A stretch of DNA of 64,000 nucleotides from PALSA-129 sp050014595 (GCA_050014595.1 JBEKDA010000003.1:1-64000); one strand, 5' to 3'; shown: positions 26,739 through 36,535, counted from the stretch's first letter. Translations and numbers: made by a program. Notes: generated by a model not told the origin, from the letters alone.

Positions 26739-29546
26739 GTGCAGGATTACATCCGGATCCGGGGGGCACGGGTCCACAACCTCAAGAACATTTCGCTTTC
26801 CATTCCCCATAACCAGTTGACGGTGATGACGGGGGTTTCGGGGTCGGGGAAATCGTCGCTGGCGTTCGACACCATCTATGCGGAGGGACAGCGGCGGTAC
26901 GTGGAATCGCTGTCGGCGTACGCGCGGCAATTCCTGGAGCGCATGGAAAAGCCGGACGTGGATGAGATCGACGGCATCGCGCCGGCTGTCGCCATCCGGC
27001 AGAAGAACACCAGCCGCAATCCGCGATCGACGGTGGCGACATCGACCGAATGTTACGATTTTCTGCGCCTGCTGTTCGCCCGCGTGGGCCAGACGTTTTG
27101 CCCGAATTGCGGCACGCGCGTGCGCAAGGATACCGTGGATGAAGTGGCCGCGCGGCTGATCGAGCTGCCGGAAGGGTCGCGGTGGTACGCGTTGTTTCCC
27201 TGCGGCCAGCACTCCACCACCCAGGCGCTGCGCGATCACCTGTTCGAGCTGCGCAAGAAGGGATTCAGCCGGCTCTTTCAGGAGGGGCGGCTCTTTGAAT
27301 TTTCGACGCCCGAATCGCTGCTGGACATCGATTTTTCGAAGCCCGTATTCCTGCTGGTGGACCGCATCGCCATGGGCCCGGATCTGCACCAGCGGCTGGT
27401 CGACACCATCGAAATCTGCTATCGCGAATCGGGCGAAGTGGTCTTTGAGAACGCCGTCTTTGAGAACGCCGCCCCGGGACAGCAACTGCGGTTCAACGAA
27501 AGGTTCCAGTGCAAGACCTGCGGCCTGGAGTTCGCCGAGCCGGAGCCGACTCTGTTCAGCTTCAACTCGCCTACGGGGGCATGTCCGCGGTGCCAGGGGT
27601 TCGGCAACACCATCGATTTCGATATGAACCGGGTCGTCCCGGACGTCACCAAATCGCTGGCCGCCGGCGCCGTGGAGCCATGGACCAAGCCGAAATACCG
27701 CTCCTGGCTGGGGAATTTCAAAAAGCATGACAAGAACGCGCGGCTCAACGTGCCGTACTGCGAATTGACGGAGGAAGAGCGTGCCCGGGTGGACGATTTC
27801 ATCCGCCGTTTTTTCGACTACCTGGAAGCCAAAAAATATAGACTGCACGTGCGCGTGTTCCTGAGCCGCTACCGCGGCTATGCGCAGTGCCCGGAGTGCA
27901 AGGGCGCGCGCCTGCGCAAGGAGGCGCTCTACGTGCGCGTGGGCGGGCGCAGTCTGGCGGACGTCTCGCGCATGAACATCGCGGAAGCGCGGGACTTTTT
28001 CGACGGGCTGGCGCTGAGCCCCGAAGAGACGGCCATTGCGGACAAGATCCTGGTGGAGATCCGGCAGCGGCTGAAGTTCCTGGTGGACGTGGGGCTGGAC
28101 TACCTGACGCTGGATCGGCTGGCGTCGACGCTTTCGGGCGGGGAAGCTCAGCGCATCCAACTGGCGACGTGCCTGGGCTCGCGGCTGGTGGGGGCGTGCT
28201 ACGTCCTGGATGAGCCGTCCATCGGGCTGCACACGCGGGACACCGGCCGGCTGATCCGCATCCTGGAAGAACTGCGCGAACTGGGCAACACGATTGTGGT
28301 GGTGGAGCACGACGCGGAATTGATGCGGGCGGCGAACCACATTGTGGACCTGGGCCCGGGCGCCGGCGAGCATGGCGGGCAGATCGTGTTCGAAGGGCCC
28401 CTCGAGAAGCTGATGGCGAACGGCGCGGGGTCGCTGACGGCCCGCTATTTGCGCGGGGAATTGCGGGTTTCGGCGGAGCGGCCGCGGCGGGTGGTCAATC
28501 TGCGGCGCACGCTGAAAATTCTGGGAGCGCGGGCGCATAACCTGAAGAATATCGACGTCGAGATTCCGCTGGGAATGATGGTGGCCGTCACGGGCGTGTC
28601 GGGGTCGGGAAAATCCACGCTGGTGCACGATGTGCTGTACCGGACGCTCGGAGCGCTGAGCAAGTCGCGGGAAACGGCGGCGGAAGCCGAAGACGGCGCG
28701 CCGGGCGAGGGGATGGACGCGCCGTCGCAGCCCATGGCGTGCCGCAAGCTGGAAGGAGCGGAGAGGATCGCGGCCACGGTGATGATCGACCAATCGCCCA
28801 TCGGGCGGACGCCGCGCTCGAACCCGGTTACGTACATCAAAGCGTTCGACCACGTCCGCGCCCTGTTCGCCTCCACGCGCGAGGCGGCCAAGCGGGGCTA
28901 CACGGCGGGCCACTTCTCATTCAACATCCCGGGCGGGCGGTGCGAAGTCTGCCAGGGCGACGGCACGGTGACGGTGGAGATGCAGTTTCTGGCGGACGTG
29001 GAGCTGGTGTGCGAGGAGTGCAAGGGTACGCGGTACAAGAGCGGCGTGCTGGAGGTCAAGTATAACGGGCTGAACATTCACGAAGTGCTGCAATTGACGG
29101 TGCGCGAGGCGATGGTGTTTTTCCACGGCGCGACGCGGTTAGTCGCGCGCCTGAAGGTGCTGGACGACGTCGGTCTGGGGTACCTGCGGCTGGGCCAATC
29201 GGCCACCACGCTTTCGGGCGGCGAAGCGCAGCGGGTGAAGCTGGCGTCGCACCTGGCGGCGACGACGTGCGCGGGCACGCTGTTCATCTGCGACGAACCG
29301 ACCACCGGGCTGCATTTCGACGATATCGCCAAGCTGCTGGCGTCGTTCGAGCGGCTGATTGAAAACGGCGGCAGCCTGGTGATCATCGAACACAACCTGG
29401 ATGTGATCCGCGCGGCCGACTGGGTGATCGACCTGGGCCCGGAAGGTGGAGCGGGCGGCGGCAAGGTGGTCGCGGCCGGCACGCCGGAGACCGTCGCGGC
29501 CACCGAAGGTTCGTACACCGGACACTATTTGCGGGCCGCGCGCTAG
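26739..29546 (+). CDS. uvrA: UvrABC excinuclease subunit A
   Basis: 935 residues if translation begins at the GTG at 26739 (VQDYIRIRGARVHNLKN), which matches the family N-terminus; in-frame ATG/GTG codons farther upstream are possible. UvrA is the damage-sensing ATPase dimer of nucleotide excision repair. Two ABC modules are complete: Walker A GVSGSGKSS near residue 31 and GVSGSGKST near 618, signatures LSGGEAQRIQLA near 464 and LSGGEAQRVKLA near 824, with Walker B (VLDEPSIGLH, ICDEPTTGLH). Zinc ligands CKTCG/CPRCQG (about 257-290) and CEVCQGDG/CEECKG (about 737-765) are present. uvrB and uvrC are not in the window. Confidence 0.95.
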   Translation: MQDYIRIRGARVHNLKNISLSIPHNQLTVMTGVSGSGKSSLAFDTIYAEGQRRYVESLSAYARQFLERMEKPDVDEIDGIAPAVAIRQKNTSRNPRSTVATSTECYDFLRLLFARVGQTFCPNCGTRVRKDTVDEVAARLIELPEGSRWYALFPCGQHSTTQALRDHLFELRKKGFSRLFQEGRLFEFSTPESLLDIDFSKPVFLLVDRIAMGPDLHQRLVDTIEICYRESGEVVFENAVFENAAPGQQLRFNERFQCKTCGLEFAEPEPTLFSFNSPTGACPRCQGFGNTIDFDMNRVVPDVTKSLAAGAVEPWTKPKYRSWLGNFKKHDKNARLNVPYCELTEEERARVDDFIRRFFDYLEAKKYRLHVRVFLSRYRGYAQCPECKGARLRKEALYVRVGGRSLADVSRMNIAEARDFFDGLALSPEETAIADKILVEIRQRLKFLVDVGLDYLTLDRLASTLSGGEAQRIQLATCLGSRLVGACYVLDEPSIGLHTRDTGRLIRILEELRELGNTIVVVEHDAELMRAANHIVDLGPGAGEHGGQIVFEGPLEKLMANGAGSLTARYLRGELRVSAERPRRVVNLRRTLKILGARAHNLKNIDVEIPLGMMVAVTGVSGSGKSTLVHDVLYRTLGALSKSRETAAEAEDGAPGEGMDAPSQPMACRKLEGAERIAATVMIDQSPIGRTPRSNPVTYIKAFDHVRALFASTREAAKRGYTAGHFSFNIPGGRCEVCQGDGTVTVEMQFLADVELVCEECKGTRYKSGVLEVKYNGLNIHEVLQLTVREAMVFFHGATRLVARLKVLDDVGLGYLRLGQSATTLSGGEAQRVKLASHLAATTCAGTLFICDEPTTGLHFDDIAKLLASFERLIENGGSLVIIEHNLDVIRAADWVIDLGPEGGAGGGKVVAAGTPETVAATEGSYTGHYLRAAR

Positions 29547-29565
29547 AATCGTACCAGGAGGTCCG

Positions 29566-30393
29566 ATGCGTTCTCTTCTTCTGCTTGCCTTGCTGCCGGC
29601 CCTGGCGCCCGCGGCCGAACCGCTTGGCGTGGTTCAAGCGGTGATTGCCCAAATGGAGGGCGGCGAAGCGCTGCCGGCCGATTTTCAGCATGCGCCCGGA
29701 GAGACGCTGTTTTTCAGTTGCCGGATCGCAGGCTTCACGAAATCGGCGAAAGAGCAGATCCATCTCAAGTACTCGGTGCAGGCCTTCGATCCCAAGGGTG
29801 TGGCGTTGAGCGAGATTTACCAGAACGAGATGGAGGAAGAAGTGGGCCCACAGGACAAAGACTGGCTGCCGAAGATCGAAACCCAGGTGGATCTTCCGCC
29901 GATTCTGCGGGGCGGCGCATACAAAATACAGGTCAAAGTGGAGGATGTGCTGGCCAAGGTTTCAGCCGAGCTGGCGGTGCCGTTCCAGGTGCATGCCAAG
30001 GATGTGCCGGCCAGCGCCACGCTGACGGTGCGCAACTTCCAGTGGTACCACACCGACGAGGAAGAGAGGCCCATGGCGCGGCCGGTGTACCACCCCGGCG
30101 ATTCCATGTGGATGAGATTCGACATGGTGGGCTACAAGTACGGCGAGGGAAACAAGATCGATGTGAGCTACACGGCGTCGCTGGTGCTGGCCAGCGGCAA
30201 GGTGATCTGGACGCAGCCGGAGCCGGCCGTCGAGCAGAGCGAATCGTTCTATCCGAAGCCTTATATCGACGGGGAATTCGGCATCTCGCTGCAAAAGAAC
30301 TTCCAGCCGGGCACCTACACCATGTCGGTCGCGGTGAAGGACGCCGTGGGCAAGCTGACCTACGAAGGCAAGTTCAACTTCACGGTGCAGTAG
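29566..30393 (+). CDS. Exported protein with two Ig-like beta domains
   Basis: 275 residues from an ATG with AGGAGG 5 nt upstream; it begins 19 bp after uvrA and may be read from the same transcript. A signal peptide (MRSLLLLALLPALAPAAE) is followed by two beta-sandwich regions, about 30-145 (HLKYSVQAFDPKGVALSE, ILRGGAYKIQVKVEDVLAK) and 150-275 (YHPGDSMWMRFDMVGYKY, FQPGTYTMSVAVKDAVGKL). No catalytic motif is evident. The fold is inferred from strand patterns. Role unknown, possibly surface adhesion or complex assembly. Confidence 0.7.
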   Translation: MRSLLLLALLPALAPAAEPLGVVQAVIAQMEGGEALPADFQHAPGETLFFSCRIAGFTKSAKEQIHLKYSVQAFDPKGVALSEIYQNEMEEEVGPQDKDWLPKIETQVDLPPILRGGAYKIQVKVEDVLAKVSAELAVPFQVHAKDVPASATLTVRNFQWYHTDEEERPMARPVYHPGDSMWMRFDMVGYKYGEGNKIDVSYTASLVLASGKVIWTQPEPAVEQSESFYPKPYIDGEFGISLQKNFQPGTYTMSVAVKDAVGKLTYEGKFNFTVQ

Positions 30394-30470
30394 GCGCCTG
30401 CAGCGCCCATGCGGACGTTGTCGATGTTGAGAAGTTAGAAGACGGAAGACAGCAAGTCAGAAGTTAGAAG

Positions 30471-30494
30471 CAAACGGCGCGCGCCTCGCGTTTG
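30471..30494. terminator. Possible stem-loop between convergent genes
   Basis: CAAACG (30471-30476) pairs with CGTTTG (30489-30494) around a GC-rich loop in the space between the ends of the Ig-like protein gene and the next leftward gene. The stem is short and no T tract follows. Two copies of AGAAGTTAGAAG (about 30429 and 30459) lie just before it. Confidence 0.3.
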
Positions 30495-30512
30495 CGGGCT
30501 TCTCAGTGGCTC

Positions 30513-31052
30513 TCAGCGTTGCACGATGAGCGGGATGGCCACCGGGCCGGAGTTGGTCACGCGCGTGTCGCTGGTGAGCACTACCGTGGAGCCGGTAGTC
30601 TCGTCGAAGATCTGCAGCGTGGTGAAGACGGTGCAATAGCCGGGAACGGCCGCGCCCGCGACGGGAGTGGAAGCCGGGTTGATGGTGACCTCGCCGCGGA
30701 TTTCGGCGCGGTTGCCGGTTTGGGTGGTAATTGCGGCGCGCGTCAGATCGAGCGTGGTAGCGGTCTGCGGGGCGAAATTGGGGACTAGAGCCTGCTTCAA
30801 CGATTTATTCTGTCCATCGAAGAATTGCAACTCGACGGTGCAATTGTTCGCCGTGGTGGGCGTCGTGCTGGTGGTGGAATTCAGATTCAAAACGCTGAGC
30901 CGGGCGGTCTGATTCGTGGTAAGCCCGACCATGCCGGTGGTGACGGCCGGCTGTGACAGCGGCTCGACGATGATCGCAGGCTGCGCCATGGATTGCGCCG
31001 CGAAGGCAAAGAAGCCAGCCAGCGCCAGACTGCATAAACCTGTACCTTTCAT
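30513..31052 (-). CDS. Secreted protein of unknown function, Thr/Ser-rich
   Basis: 179 residues from the ATG at 31052, where AGGAGG lies upstream and a signal peptide (GLCSLALAGFFAFAAQSMA) begins. Downstream residues are beta-type and rich in Thr, Ala and Asn (TTNQTARLSVLNLNSTTS, TATTLDLTRAAITTQTGN), with two cysteines (NNCTVEL, GYCTVF) likely forming a disulfide. This resembles small extracellular proteins of Solibacter-like bacteria that have no named family. It is monocistronic and convergent with the Ig-like protein gene. Confidence 0.65.
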   Translation of the reverse strand: MKGTGLCSLALAGFFAFAAQSMAQPAIIVEPLSQPAVTTGMVGLTTNQTARLSVLNLNSTTSTTPTTANNCTVELQFFDGQNKSLKQALVPNFAPQTATTLDLTRAAITTQTGNRAEIRGEVTINPASTPVAGAAVPGYCTVFTTLQIFDETTGSTVVLTSDTRVTNSGPVAIPLIVQR

Positions 31053-31183
31053 GACATTCCTCCTGATTGGAAAGTCTGAGTCCCGGGATGACGCGGCGAT
31101 CCCGGCTCTTCGATCATTAAAACACGGAAACACCGGCCAAGGTTGCGCCGGGAATCTGAGGAGGGTTTGAAAAAGTACGCCGG

Positions 31184-32071
31184 TCAGGAGACCAGCGCCT
31201 GCGTGACGCGCGAGGCCAACTGGTCAAATGTCAGGATTTCGTAGAACGAGGGGTCTTGCATTATGCGCGCCACCAGGGCGGCGTGCATGGCGTGGCCGGC
31301 GCGTTCGGCGATGACGTGGCCGAGCAACGGGCGGCCGAGCAGGGCCAGATCGCCGATCAGGTCGAGGGCTTTGTGGCGGCAGCACTCGTCGGGCGCGCGG
31401 AGACCGCCGGGGTTGAGAACGCCGGCGGACGTGAAGCAGACGGCGTTCTCCAGGGAAGCGCCGCGAATCAGCCCCATGTTGCGCATCTGGTCGAGATCGG
31501 ACTCCCAGCCGAAGGTGCGGGCGAAGGCGATTTCGGCGGCATAGCTTTCGGGGGTCACGTCGAGTTCCAGGGACTGCCGGCCGACCGGCGCCGGGTAATC
31601 GGTATCGCAGGTGAGGCGGAAGCTTTCGGCGGGCAGGATGGAGATGCGCTTGCCTTTGTCTTCCACACAAATGGGCCGCCGGATGCGGAGGTAGCGGCGC
31701 TTGCGGCGATACTGGCGGATTCCGGCCTGTTCGATCAAGCGAACAAACGGCAGGCCGCTGCCGTCGAGGATGGGCACTTCCAGGTTGTCGATTTCGATAT
31801 AGGCGTTGTCGATTTTCATCGAATAGAGGACGCTGAGCAGGTGTTCGGTGGTGGAAATCAGGACGCCCTGGCGCATCAGACTGGTCGCATAACTGACGCG
31901 GGCGACGTGGCGCCAACTGGCTGGAATGGGAAAACGTTCCAGGTCGGTGCGCACGAAGACAATTCCGGTGGAGACGGGGGCGGGCAGCAGGCGGATCTGA
32001 ACCGGCACGCCGCTGTGAAGCCCTACCCCGCTGGCTTCGACCGGCCGTTGTAAAGTGGTTTCAAATCGCAC
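31184..32071 (-). CDS. lpxC: UDP-3-O-acyl-N-acetylglucosamine deacetylase
   Basis: 295 residues from a GTG start at 32071. LpxC catalyses the committed zinc-dependent step of lipid A synthesis, so the host is a Gram-negative, LPS-making cell. Zinc ligands by comparison with the E. coli enzyme are His77 (STTEHLLS), His233 and Asp237 (CRHKALDLIGDLALLG); the catalytic base/acid histidine is His260 (ERAGHAMH). Length is slightly under the E. coli form (305). It is divergent from garD. A TACAAT hexamer 14 nt before the start may be its -10 box. Confidence 0.95.
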   Translation of the reverse strand: MRFETTLQRPVEASGVGLHSGVPVQIRLLPAPVSTGIVFVRTDLERFPIPASWRHVARVSYATSLMRQGVLISTTEHLLSVLYSMKIDNAYIEIDNLEVPILDGSGLPFVRLIEQAGIRQYRRKRRYLRIRRPICVEDKGKRISILPAESFRLTCDTDYPAPVGRQSLELDVTPESYAAEIAFARTFGWESDLDQMRNMGLIRGASLENAVCFTSAGVLNPGGLRAPDECCRHKALDLIGDLALLGRPLLGHVIAERAGHAMHAALVARIMQDPSFYEILTFDQLASRVTQALVS

Positions 32072-32247
32072 GGCTATTCACGGGCATTGTACCATCTCAT
32101 CAAGTAATGGCCCTCGCTGCTGCAAACATTTGATGCGGAAAGACTTGATCTGGTTGCGGTGTGGCCAAAACGCAACACTTTGCGGCGTGATTGTGCCCCA
32201 AATGGGGCGGTTAGTGCGGTGGATTTCGCTTCGGCCGGCGGCGAGTC

Positions 32248-32259
32248 CATAATTGAGTA
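32248..32259 (+). promoter_or_regulatory. -10 box for likely leaderless garD transcript
   Basis: CATAAT (32248-32253) ends 6 nt before the ATG at 32260, without a Shine-Dalgarno sequence. Transcription would begin at the start codon. The region upstream is shared with the divergent lpxC promoter. Confidence 0.4.
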
Positions 32260-33786
32260 ATGTATATCCGCGTGAATGAGCGCGATAACGTCGGGATCAT
32301 CGTGGACCCGGAAGGGGTTGGGAGGGGGAAGGTTTTGCCCGGGGGAATCGCGGTACGGGAGGCGATTCCGCAAGGCCACAAGGTGGCGCTGGGCGCCCTG
32401 GAGGCGGGCGAACCCGTGTTGAGGTATGGCCACACGATTGGATTCGCGGAGCGGGCCATTCCGGTCGGAGCCTGGGTGCGGGAAGAGATGATCCGCATGC
32501 CGGCGCCGCCGCCACTCGACGAGTTGCCGCTCTCCACGGCGGTGCCGCCGCGGCCGGTTCCGCTTGAAGGTTACACGTTCGAAGGCTACCAGAACGCGGA
32601 CGGCGGGGTGGGAACGCGGAATATTCTGGGGATTGCGACGACCGTGCAGTGCGTGGCCCCCACGGTGGAGTATGCGGCGCGGCGGATCAAGACCGAACTG
32701 CTGCCGCACTTCCCGAATGTCGACGACGTCGTGGCGGTGACGCACTCTTATGGCTGCGGGGTAGCCATCGATGCGCCCGGCGCGGCCATCCCCATCCGCA
32801 CCTTGAAGCACATCTCGCTGCACGCCAATACGGGCGGAGTTCCGCTGATCGTCAGCCTGGGCTGCGAGAAGATGCAACCGGCGCGGCTGTTCGCGAACGA
32901 GTTGCCCGTGTTGGCGGAGCGAATGCCGGGAGAAGCCAACGTGATCCGCCTTCAGGACGAGCGTGGCTTCGCGGAGATGGTGGCCGCGATTCTCCGCGCG
33001 GCGGAGAAGCGGCTGGCGGAATTAGACCGGCGGCGGCGGCAGAGCGTGCCGGCGTCTGGCCTGGTGGTGGGGCTGCAATGCGGCGGCAGCGACGCGTTTT
33101 CAGGTGTCACCTGCAATCCCGCAGTGGGGTACGCGGCGGATCTGCTGGTGCGCGCGGGGGCGACGGTGGCCTTTTCGGAAGTCACCGAAGTGCGCGATGC
33201 GGTGCATCTGCTGACGCCGCGCGCGGAGACTCCGGAGATCGCGCGCGCGCTGATTCGCGAAATGCGGTGGTACGACGAGTATCTGGCGCGCGGCATGGCG
33301 GACCGCAGCGCCAACACGACTCCTGGCAACAAGCGCGGAGGGCTGGCCAACATTGTCGAGAAGGCGTTGGGCAGCGTGGCCAAGGCGGGCACGACGGCGC
33401 TGCGGGGGGTGGCCACGCATGGAGAAAAAATCTCGACCAGCGGCCTGGTGTTCGCGGCCACGCCGGCCAGCGATTTTATCTGCGGCACTGAGCAGCTTGC
33501 CTTCATGAACGTGCATGTCTTCACGACGGGCGAAGGCAGCCCATACGGGTTGGCGATGGTTCCGGTGGTCAAGGTCTCTTCGCGCACGGCGCTGGCGGAG
33601 AAGTGGCGCGATCTGATCGATATCGACGCGGGGCGCATTGCCACCGGGCGCGCCACCGTCGAGGAGGTGGGCTGGGAGATCTTCCGATTCATTCTGGAGA
33701 CGGCCAGCGGGCGCCAGAAGACCTGGGCCGAGCACTGGGGCCTGGCCAACGGATTGGCGCCGTTTAACCCCGGGCCGGTGACGTGA
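32260..33786 (+). CDS. garD: Galactarate dehydratase (UxaA/GarD family)
   Basis: 508 residues. The N-terminal SAF-like domain (about 1-75: VLPGGIAVREAIPQGHKVA) is followed by the large dehydratase domain. GTRNILGIATTVQCVAPTV, HSYGCGVA, VSLGCEKMQ, LQCGGSDAFSGVTCNPAVGY and FSEVTEVRDAVHLL are hallmarks of galactarate/altronate dehydratases; the last favours galactarate. The conserved Cys/Gly segments bind the metal centre. Such enzymes dehydrate uronic- or aldaric-acid products of pectin breakdown, which agrees with the polysaccharide genes at 52-64 kb. A stand-alone gene; altronate as substrate cannot be ruled out. Confidence 0.85.
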   Translation: MYIRVNERDNVGIIVDPEGVGRGKVLPGGIAVREAIPQGHKVALGALEAGEPVLRYGHTIGFAERAIPVGAWVREEMIRMPAPPPLDELPLSTAVPPRPVPLEGYTFEGYQNADGGVGTRNILGIATTVQCVAPTVEYAARRIKTELLPHFPNVDDVVAVTHSYGCGVAIDAPGAAIPIRTLKHISLHANTGGVPLIVSLGCEKMQPARLFANELPVLAERMPGEANVIRLQDERGFAEMVAAILRAAEKRLAELDRRRRQSVPASGLVVGLQCGGSDAFSGVTCNPAVGYAADLLVRAGATVAFSEVTEVRDAVHLLTPRAETPEIARALIREMRWYDEYLARGMADRSANTTPGNKRGGLANIVEKALGSVAKAGTTALRGVATHGEKISTSGLVFAATPASDFICGTEQLAFMNVHVFTTGEGSPYGLAMVPVVKVSSRTALAEKWRDLIDIDAGRIATGRATVEEVGWEIFRFILETASGRQKTWAEHWGLANGLAPFNPGPVT

Positions 33787-33823
33787 GGTGAGACTCCAGG
33801 GTTGAAGGTACTGCTTGATTTGT

Positions 33824-33896
33824 AGCGCCGGCGGTCTTGCCGCCGGTCTTGATGGTCAAGCGCGCACACGGCGCCGGCGGCAAGACCGCCGGCGCT
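33824..33896. repeat. Perfect 23-bp inverted repeat, dispersed GC-rich palindrome
   Basis: Arms 33824-33846 and 33874-33896 are exact reverse complements, beginning AGCGCCGGCGGTCTTGCC, with a 27-nt loop. It lies between garD and polA. A related smaller hairpin (CCGGCGG..CCGCCGG) is at about 42034-42055 before the CHAT gene, indicating a repeat family. It may also slow or end transcription of garD. Confidence 0.6.
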
Positions 33897-33970
33897 GCCA
33901 GTTGGTGTTAGCGGAGCTTGAAAATGTGGATAGAGGTGCCGGCAAGCGGGTTATGATGGGCGACGTGCCG

Positions 33971-36535
33971 ATGCCGCGGTTGTTCCTGATTGATTCTTTC
34001 GGATTTATTTTCCGGGCGTACCATGCCCGCGCCCGCAGCGGAGCGCCGCCCATGCGGACCTCGACCGGGCTCGCCACTGAAGCGGTCTTCATCTTCAACA
34101 ACATGCTGCGCAAGCTCGCCAAGCAGTACGAGCCGGGCTGCATGGCGGCGGTCTTCGAAAGCGAAGAGCCGACCCTGAGGTTGCAGGAATTTGCCGAATA
34201 CAAGGCCAACCGCGCGGAGACACCGCCCGACCTGCTGGAACAAATTCCGGCGGTCCGCCGGTTGCTGGAAGCCATGCGCATCCCGGTGGTGGAGTGCCCG
34301 GGATACGAGGCGGACGACGTGATCGGCACGCTGGCGCGGCGGGCCGAACAGAGCGGCTGCGAGGTGGTGATCGTCTCGAGCGACAAGGACATGATGCAGC
34401 TCGTCACGGAGCGCGTATCGATGTTAAACCCGGCCAAGGACGACGAATGGTACGACCCGGCCAAGGTGAAAGAGTTTCTGGGCGTGCGGCCGAACCAGGT
34501 CACGGACCTGCTGGCGCTCAAGGGCGACGCGGTGGATAACATTCCAGGCGCGCCGGGAATCGGCGATAAAGGCGCCAAGGATTTGATCGAGCGTTTCGGG
34601 TCGGTGGAAGCAGCCATGGAGCATGCCGCCGAAGTGGAGCGAAAGTCCTACCGCGAGAGCCTGCAAAACAATGTCGAGCAGATCCGCATGAGCAAGCGCC
34701 TGGCGACCATTTCGACGGACGTGCCGATCGAGTTTTCACTCGATGCCTTGAAAACGCAGCCGCCCGATGAAGCCGCGCTCAAAGCCGTGTTTCAGGAGAT
34801 GGAGTTCCACAGCCTGCTGAAGGAACTCGCGGCCAGCGAGGACACGCGGGCGCGGGATTACCGCGTGGTGAAGTCGGTGCAGGAACTGAAGGCCTGGCTG
34901 GCGGGAGCCAAGGGCGCGCCGGTGGCGGTGGAGATTTTGAAATCGGCGGAAGGGGAATTTGCGTTGGATACGGTGGGCCTGGCGTGGCGTACGGGGGAAG
35001 CGCGGGCGGTGAACGCTGAGGGCTTGGCGGAATTGAAGCCGTGGCTGGAAGACGCCGCCGCGCCGAAGATCTCGAGCGACGTCAAGGCGGCGCTGCTCGA
35101 ACTGGACCGGCTGGGAATCGCCGGCCGGGGCTTCGAGCACGACGTGATGCTGTATGCCTTCCTGCTGGACTCCGACCCGGCTGCCGTCACGCTGGAAGCA
35201 CAGGCGCAGCGGCGTCTGGATTTGAAGCTGGGGGCGTCGCCGGAACAGCGCGCCGATATCAGCCTGGAACTCTGGCAGCAACTGGCGCCGGCCATCGAAT
35301 CGCGCGGTTTGGGCGATCTGTACCGCAACATCGAACTGCCGCTGGCGGGCGTGCTGGCCCGCATGGAGCGCACCGGCATACGCATCGATTCCCTTGAATT
35401 GAAGCGGCTCTCGGGGCTGATGGAGAGCGAGATCGCGCGGCTGACCGAGAGTATTCACACTCTCGCCAACCGCGTCTTCAACATCAGCTCGCCGCAGCAA
35501 CTGGCCGAGGTGCTGTTCGACGATCTGAAGCTCGAGGCGCCGGTGCGGTATGGCAAGGGCAAGCAGCGGTCCACGGCGGCGGAGATTCTGGAAGAGCTGG
35601 CGCCGGACCACGAGATTGTGCGCATGGTGCTGGAATACCGCCAGCTCACCAAACTGAAGGGAACGTACGTGGATGCGCTGCCGGCGCTGATCGACGCGCG
35701 CACCGGCCGGCTGCACACCAGCTTCAACCAGGCGGGCGCGGCCACGGGGCGGCTGTCGTCCTCCAACCCGAACCTGCAGAACATCCCCATCCGCACGGCG
35801 CTGGGGCGCGAGATCCGCGCGGCCTTCGTTCCCAGGGAGGGATGGAAGCTGCTGGTAGCGGATTACTCGCAGATCGAGCTGCGGTTGCTGGCGCACATGT
35901 CGGACGACCCGTTGCTGCTGGAAGCGTTCCGCAACGGCGAGGACATTCACACGCGGACGGCGTCGGAGGTGCTGGGCGTGCCGCCCATGCTGGTGACGCC
36001 GGACGCGAGGCGCGACGCCAAGGCGGTGAACTTCGGCATCGTTTACGGCATCAGCGCGTTTGGCCTGGCGGCGCAGTTGGGAATCGGGCGCGGCGAGGCG
36101 GAGAAATACATCAAGAATTATTTCGCGCGCTACGCGGGCGTGCGGCGCTTCATCGATGAGACCATCGCGGAAGTGCGGCGGACGGGAGTGGCGCGAACAC
36201 TTTTCGGGCGCGAACGGCCCATCCCCGATATCAATGCCCGCAACCCCAACGCCCGCGGTTTCGCGGAGCGCGTAGCGGTGAACTCGCCGCTGCAAGGGAC
36301 CGCGGCCGACCTGATCAAGCTGGCGATGGTGCGCATCGCGCGCGCGCTCGAAGCGGATGGGCTGCGGAGTGCGATGCTGTTGCAGGTTCACGACGAGCTG
36401 GTTTTCGAGTGCCCGCCGGAGGAAGTGGAAGCGGTTTCGGCCTTGGCGCGCCGCGAAATGGAAGGCGCTTGCGAGTTGAAAGTGCCCATGGTGGTGGACG
36501 TGGGGGTGGGAGATAACTGGCGCGATGCGAAATAA
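33971..36535 (+). CDS. polA: DNA polymerase I, proofreading domain degenerate
   Basis: 854 residues from the ATG at 33971 (MPRLFLIDSFGFIFRAYHA); ATGs at 33953 and 33956 are also possible. The 5'-3' exonuclease domain is complete (ECPGYEADDVIGTLARRAE, VVIVSSDKDMMQLV, LALKGDAVDNIPGAPGIGDK). The polymerase domain has DYSQIELRLLAHMS near residue 632, RRDAKAVNFGIVYGISAFG near 683 and QVHDELVFE near 807. Between them, the 3'-5' exonuclease motif I (normally Asp-x-Glu, FDTET in E. coli) reads VAVEILKS, and motif II lacks its usual Asn and Asp (KISSDVKAALLE). It should therefore fill gaps and process Okazaki fragments without proofreading, as with Taq. Monocistronic. Confidence 0.95.
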   Translation: MPRLFLIDSFGFIFRAYHARARSGAPPMRTSTGLATEAVFIFNNMLRKLAKQYEPGCMAAVFESEEPTLRLQEFAEYKANRAETPPDLLEQIPAVRRLLEAMRIPVVECPGYEADDVIGTLARRAEQSGCEVVIVSSDKDMMQLVTERVSMLNPAKDDEWYDPAKVKEFLGVRPNQVTDLLALKGDAVDNIPGAPGIGDKGAKDLIERFGSVEAAMEHAAEVERKSYRESLQNNVEQIRMSKRLATISTDVPIEFSLDALKTQPPDEAALKAVFQEMEFHSLLKELAASEDTRARDYRVVKSVQELKAWLAGAKGAPVAVEILKSAEGEFALDTVGLAWRTGEARAVNAEGLAELKPWLEDAAAPKISSDVKAALLELDRLGIAGRGFEHDVMLYAFLLDSDPAAVTLEAQAQRRLDLKLGASPEQRADISLELWQQLAPAIESRGLGDLYRNIELPLAGVLARMERTGIRIDSLELKRLSGLMESEIARLTESIHTLANRVFNISSPQQLAEVLFDDLKLEAPVRYGKGKQRSTAAEILEELAPDHEIVRMVLEYRQLTKLKGTYVDALPALIDARTGRLHTSFNQAGAATGRLSSSNPNLQNIPIRTALGREIRAAFVPREGWKLLVADYSQIELRLLAHMSDDPLLLEAFRNGEDIHTRTASEVLGVPPMLVTPDARRDAKAVNFGIVYGISAFGLAAQLGIGRGEAEKYIKNYFARYAGVRRFIDETIAEVRRTGVARTLFGRERPIPDINARNPNARGFAERVAVNSPLQGTAADLIKLAMVRIARALEADGLRSAMLLQVHDELVFECPPEEVEAVSALARREMEGACELKVPMVVDVGVGDNWRDAK

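Noticed and set aside
26631..28913. 760-codon minus-strand frame opposite uvrA
   Set aside because: It is the antisense shadow of uvrA with no recognisable domain.
34736..36391. 551-codon minus-strand frame opposite polA
   Set aside because: Antisense shadow of polA; unusual Gln/Arg/His composition.
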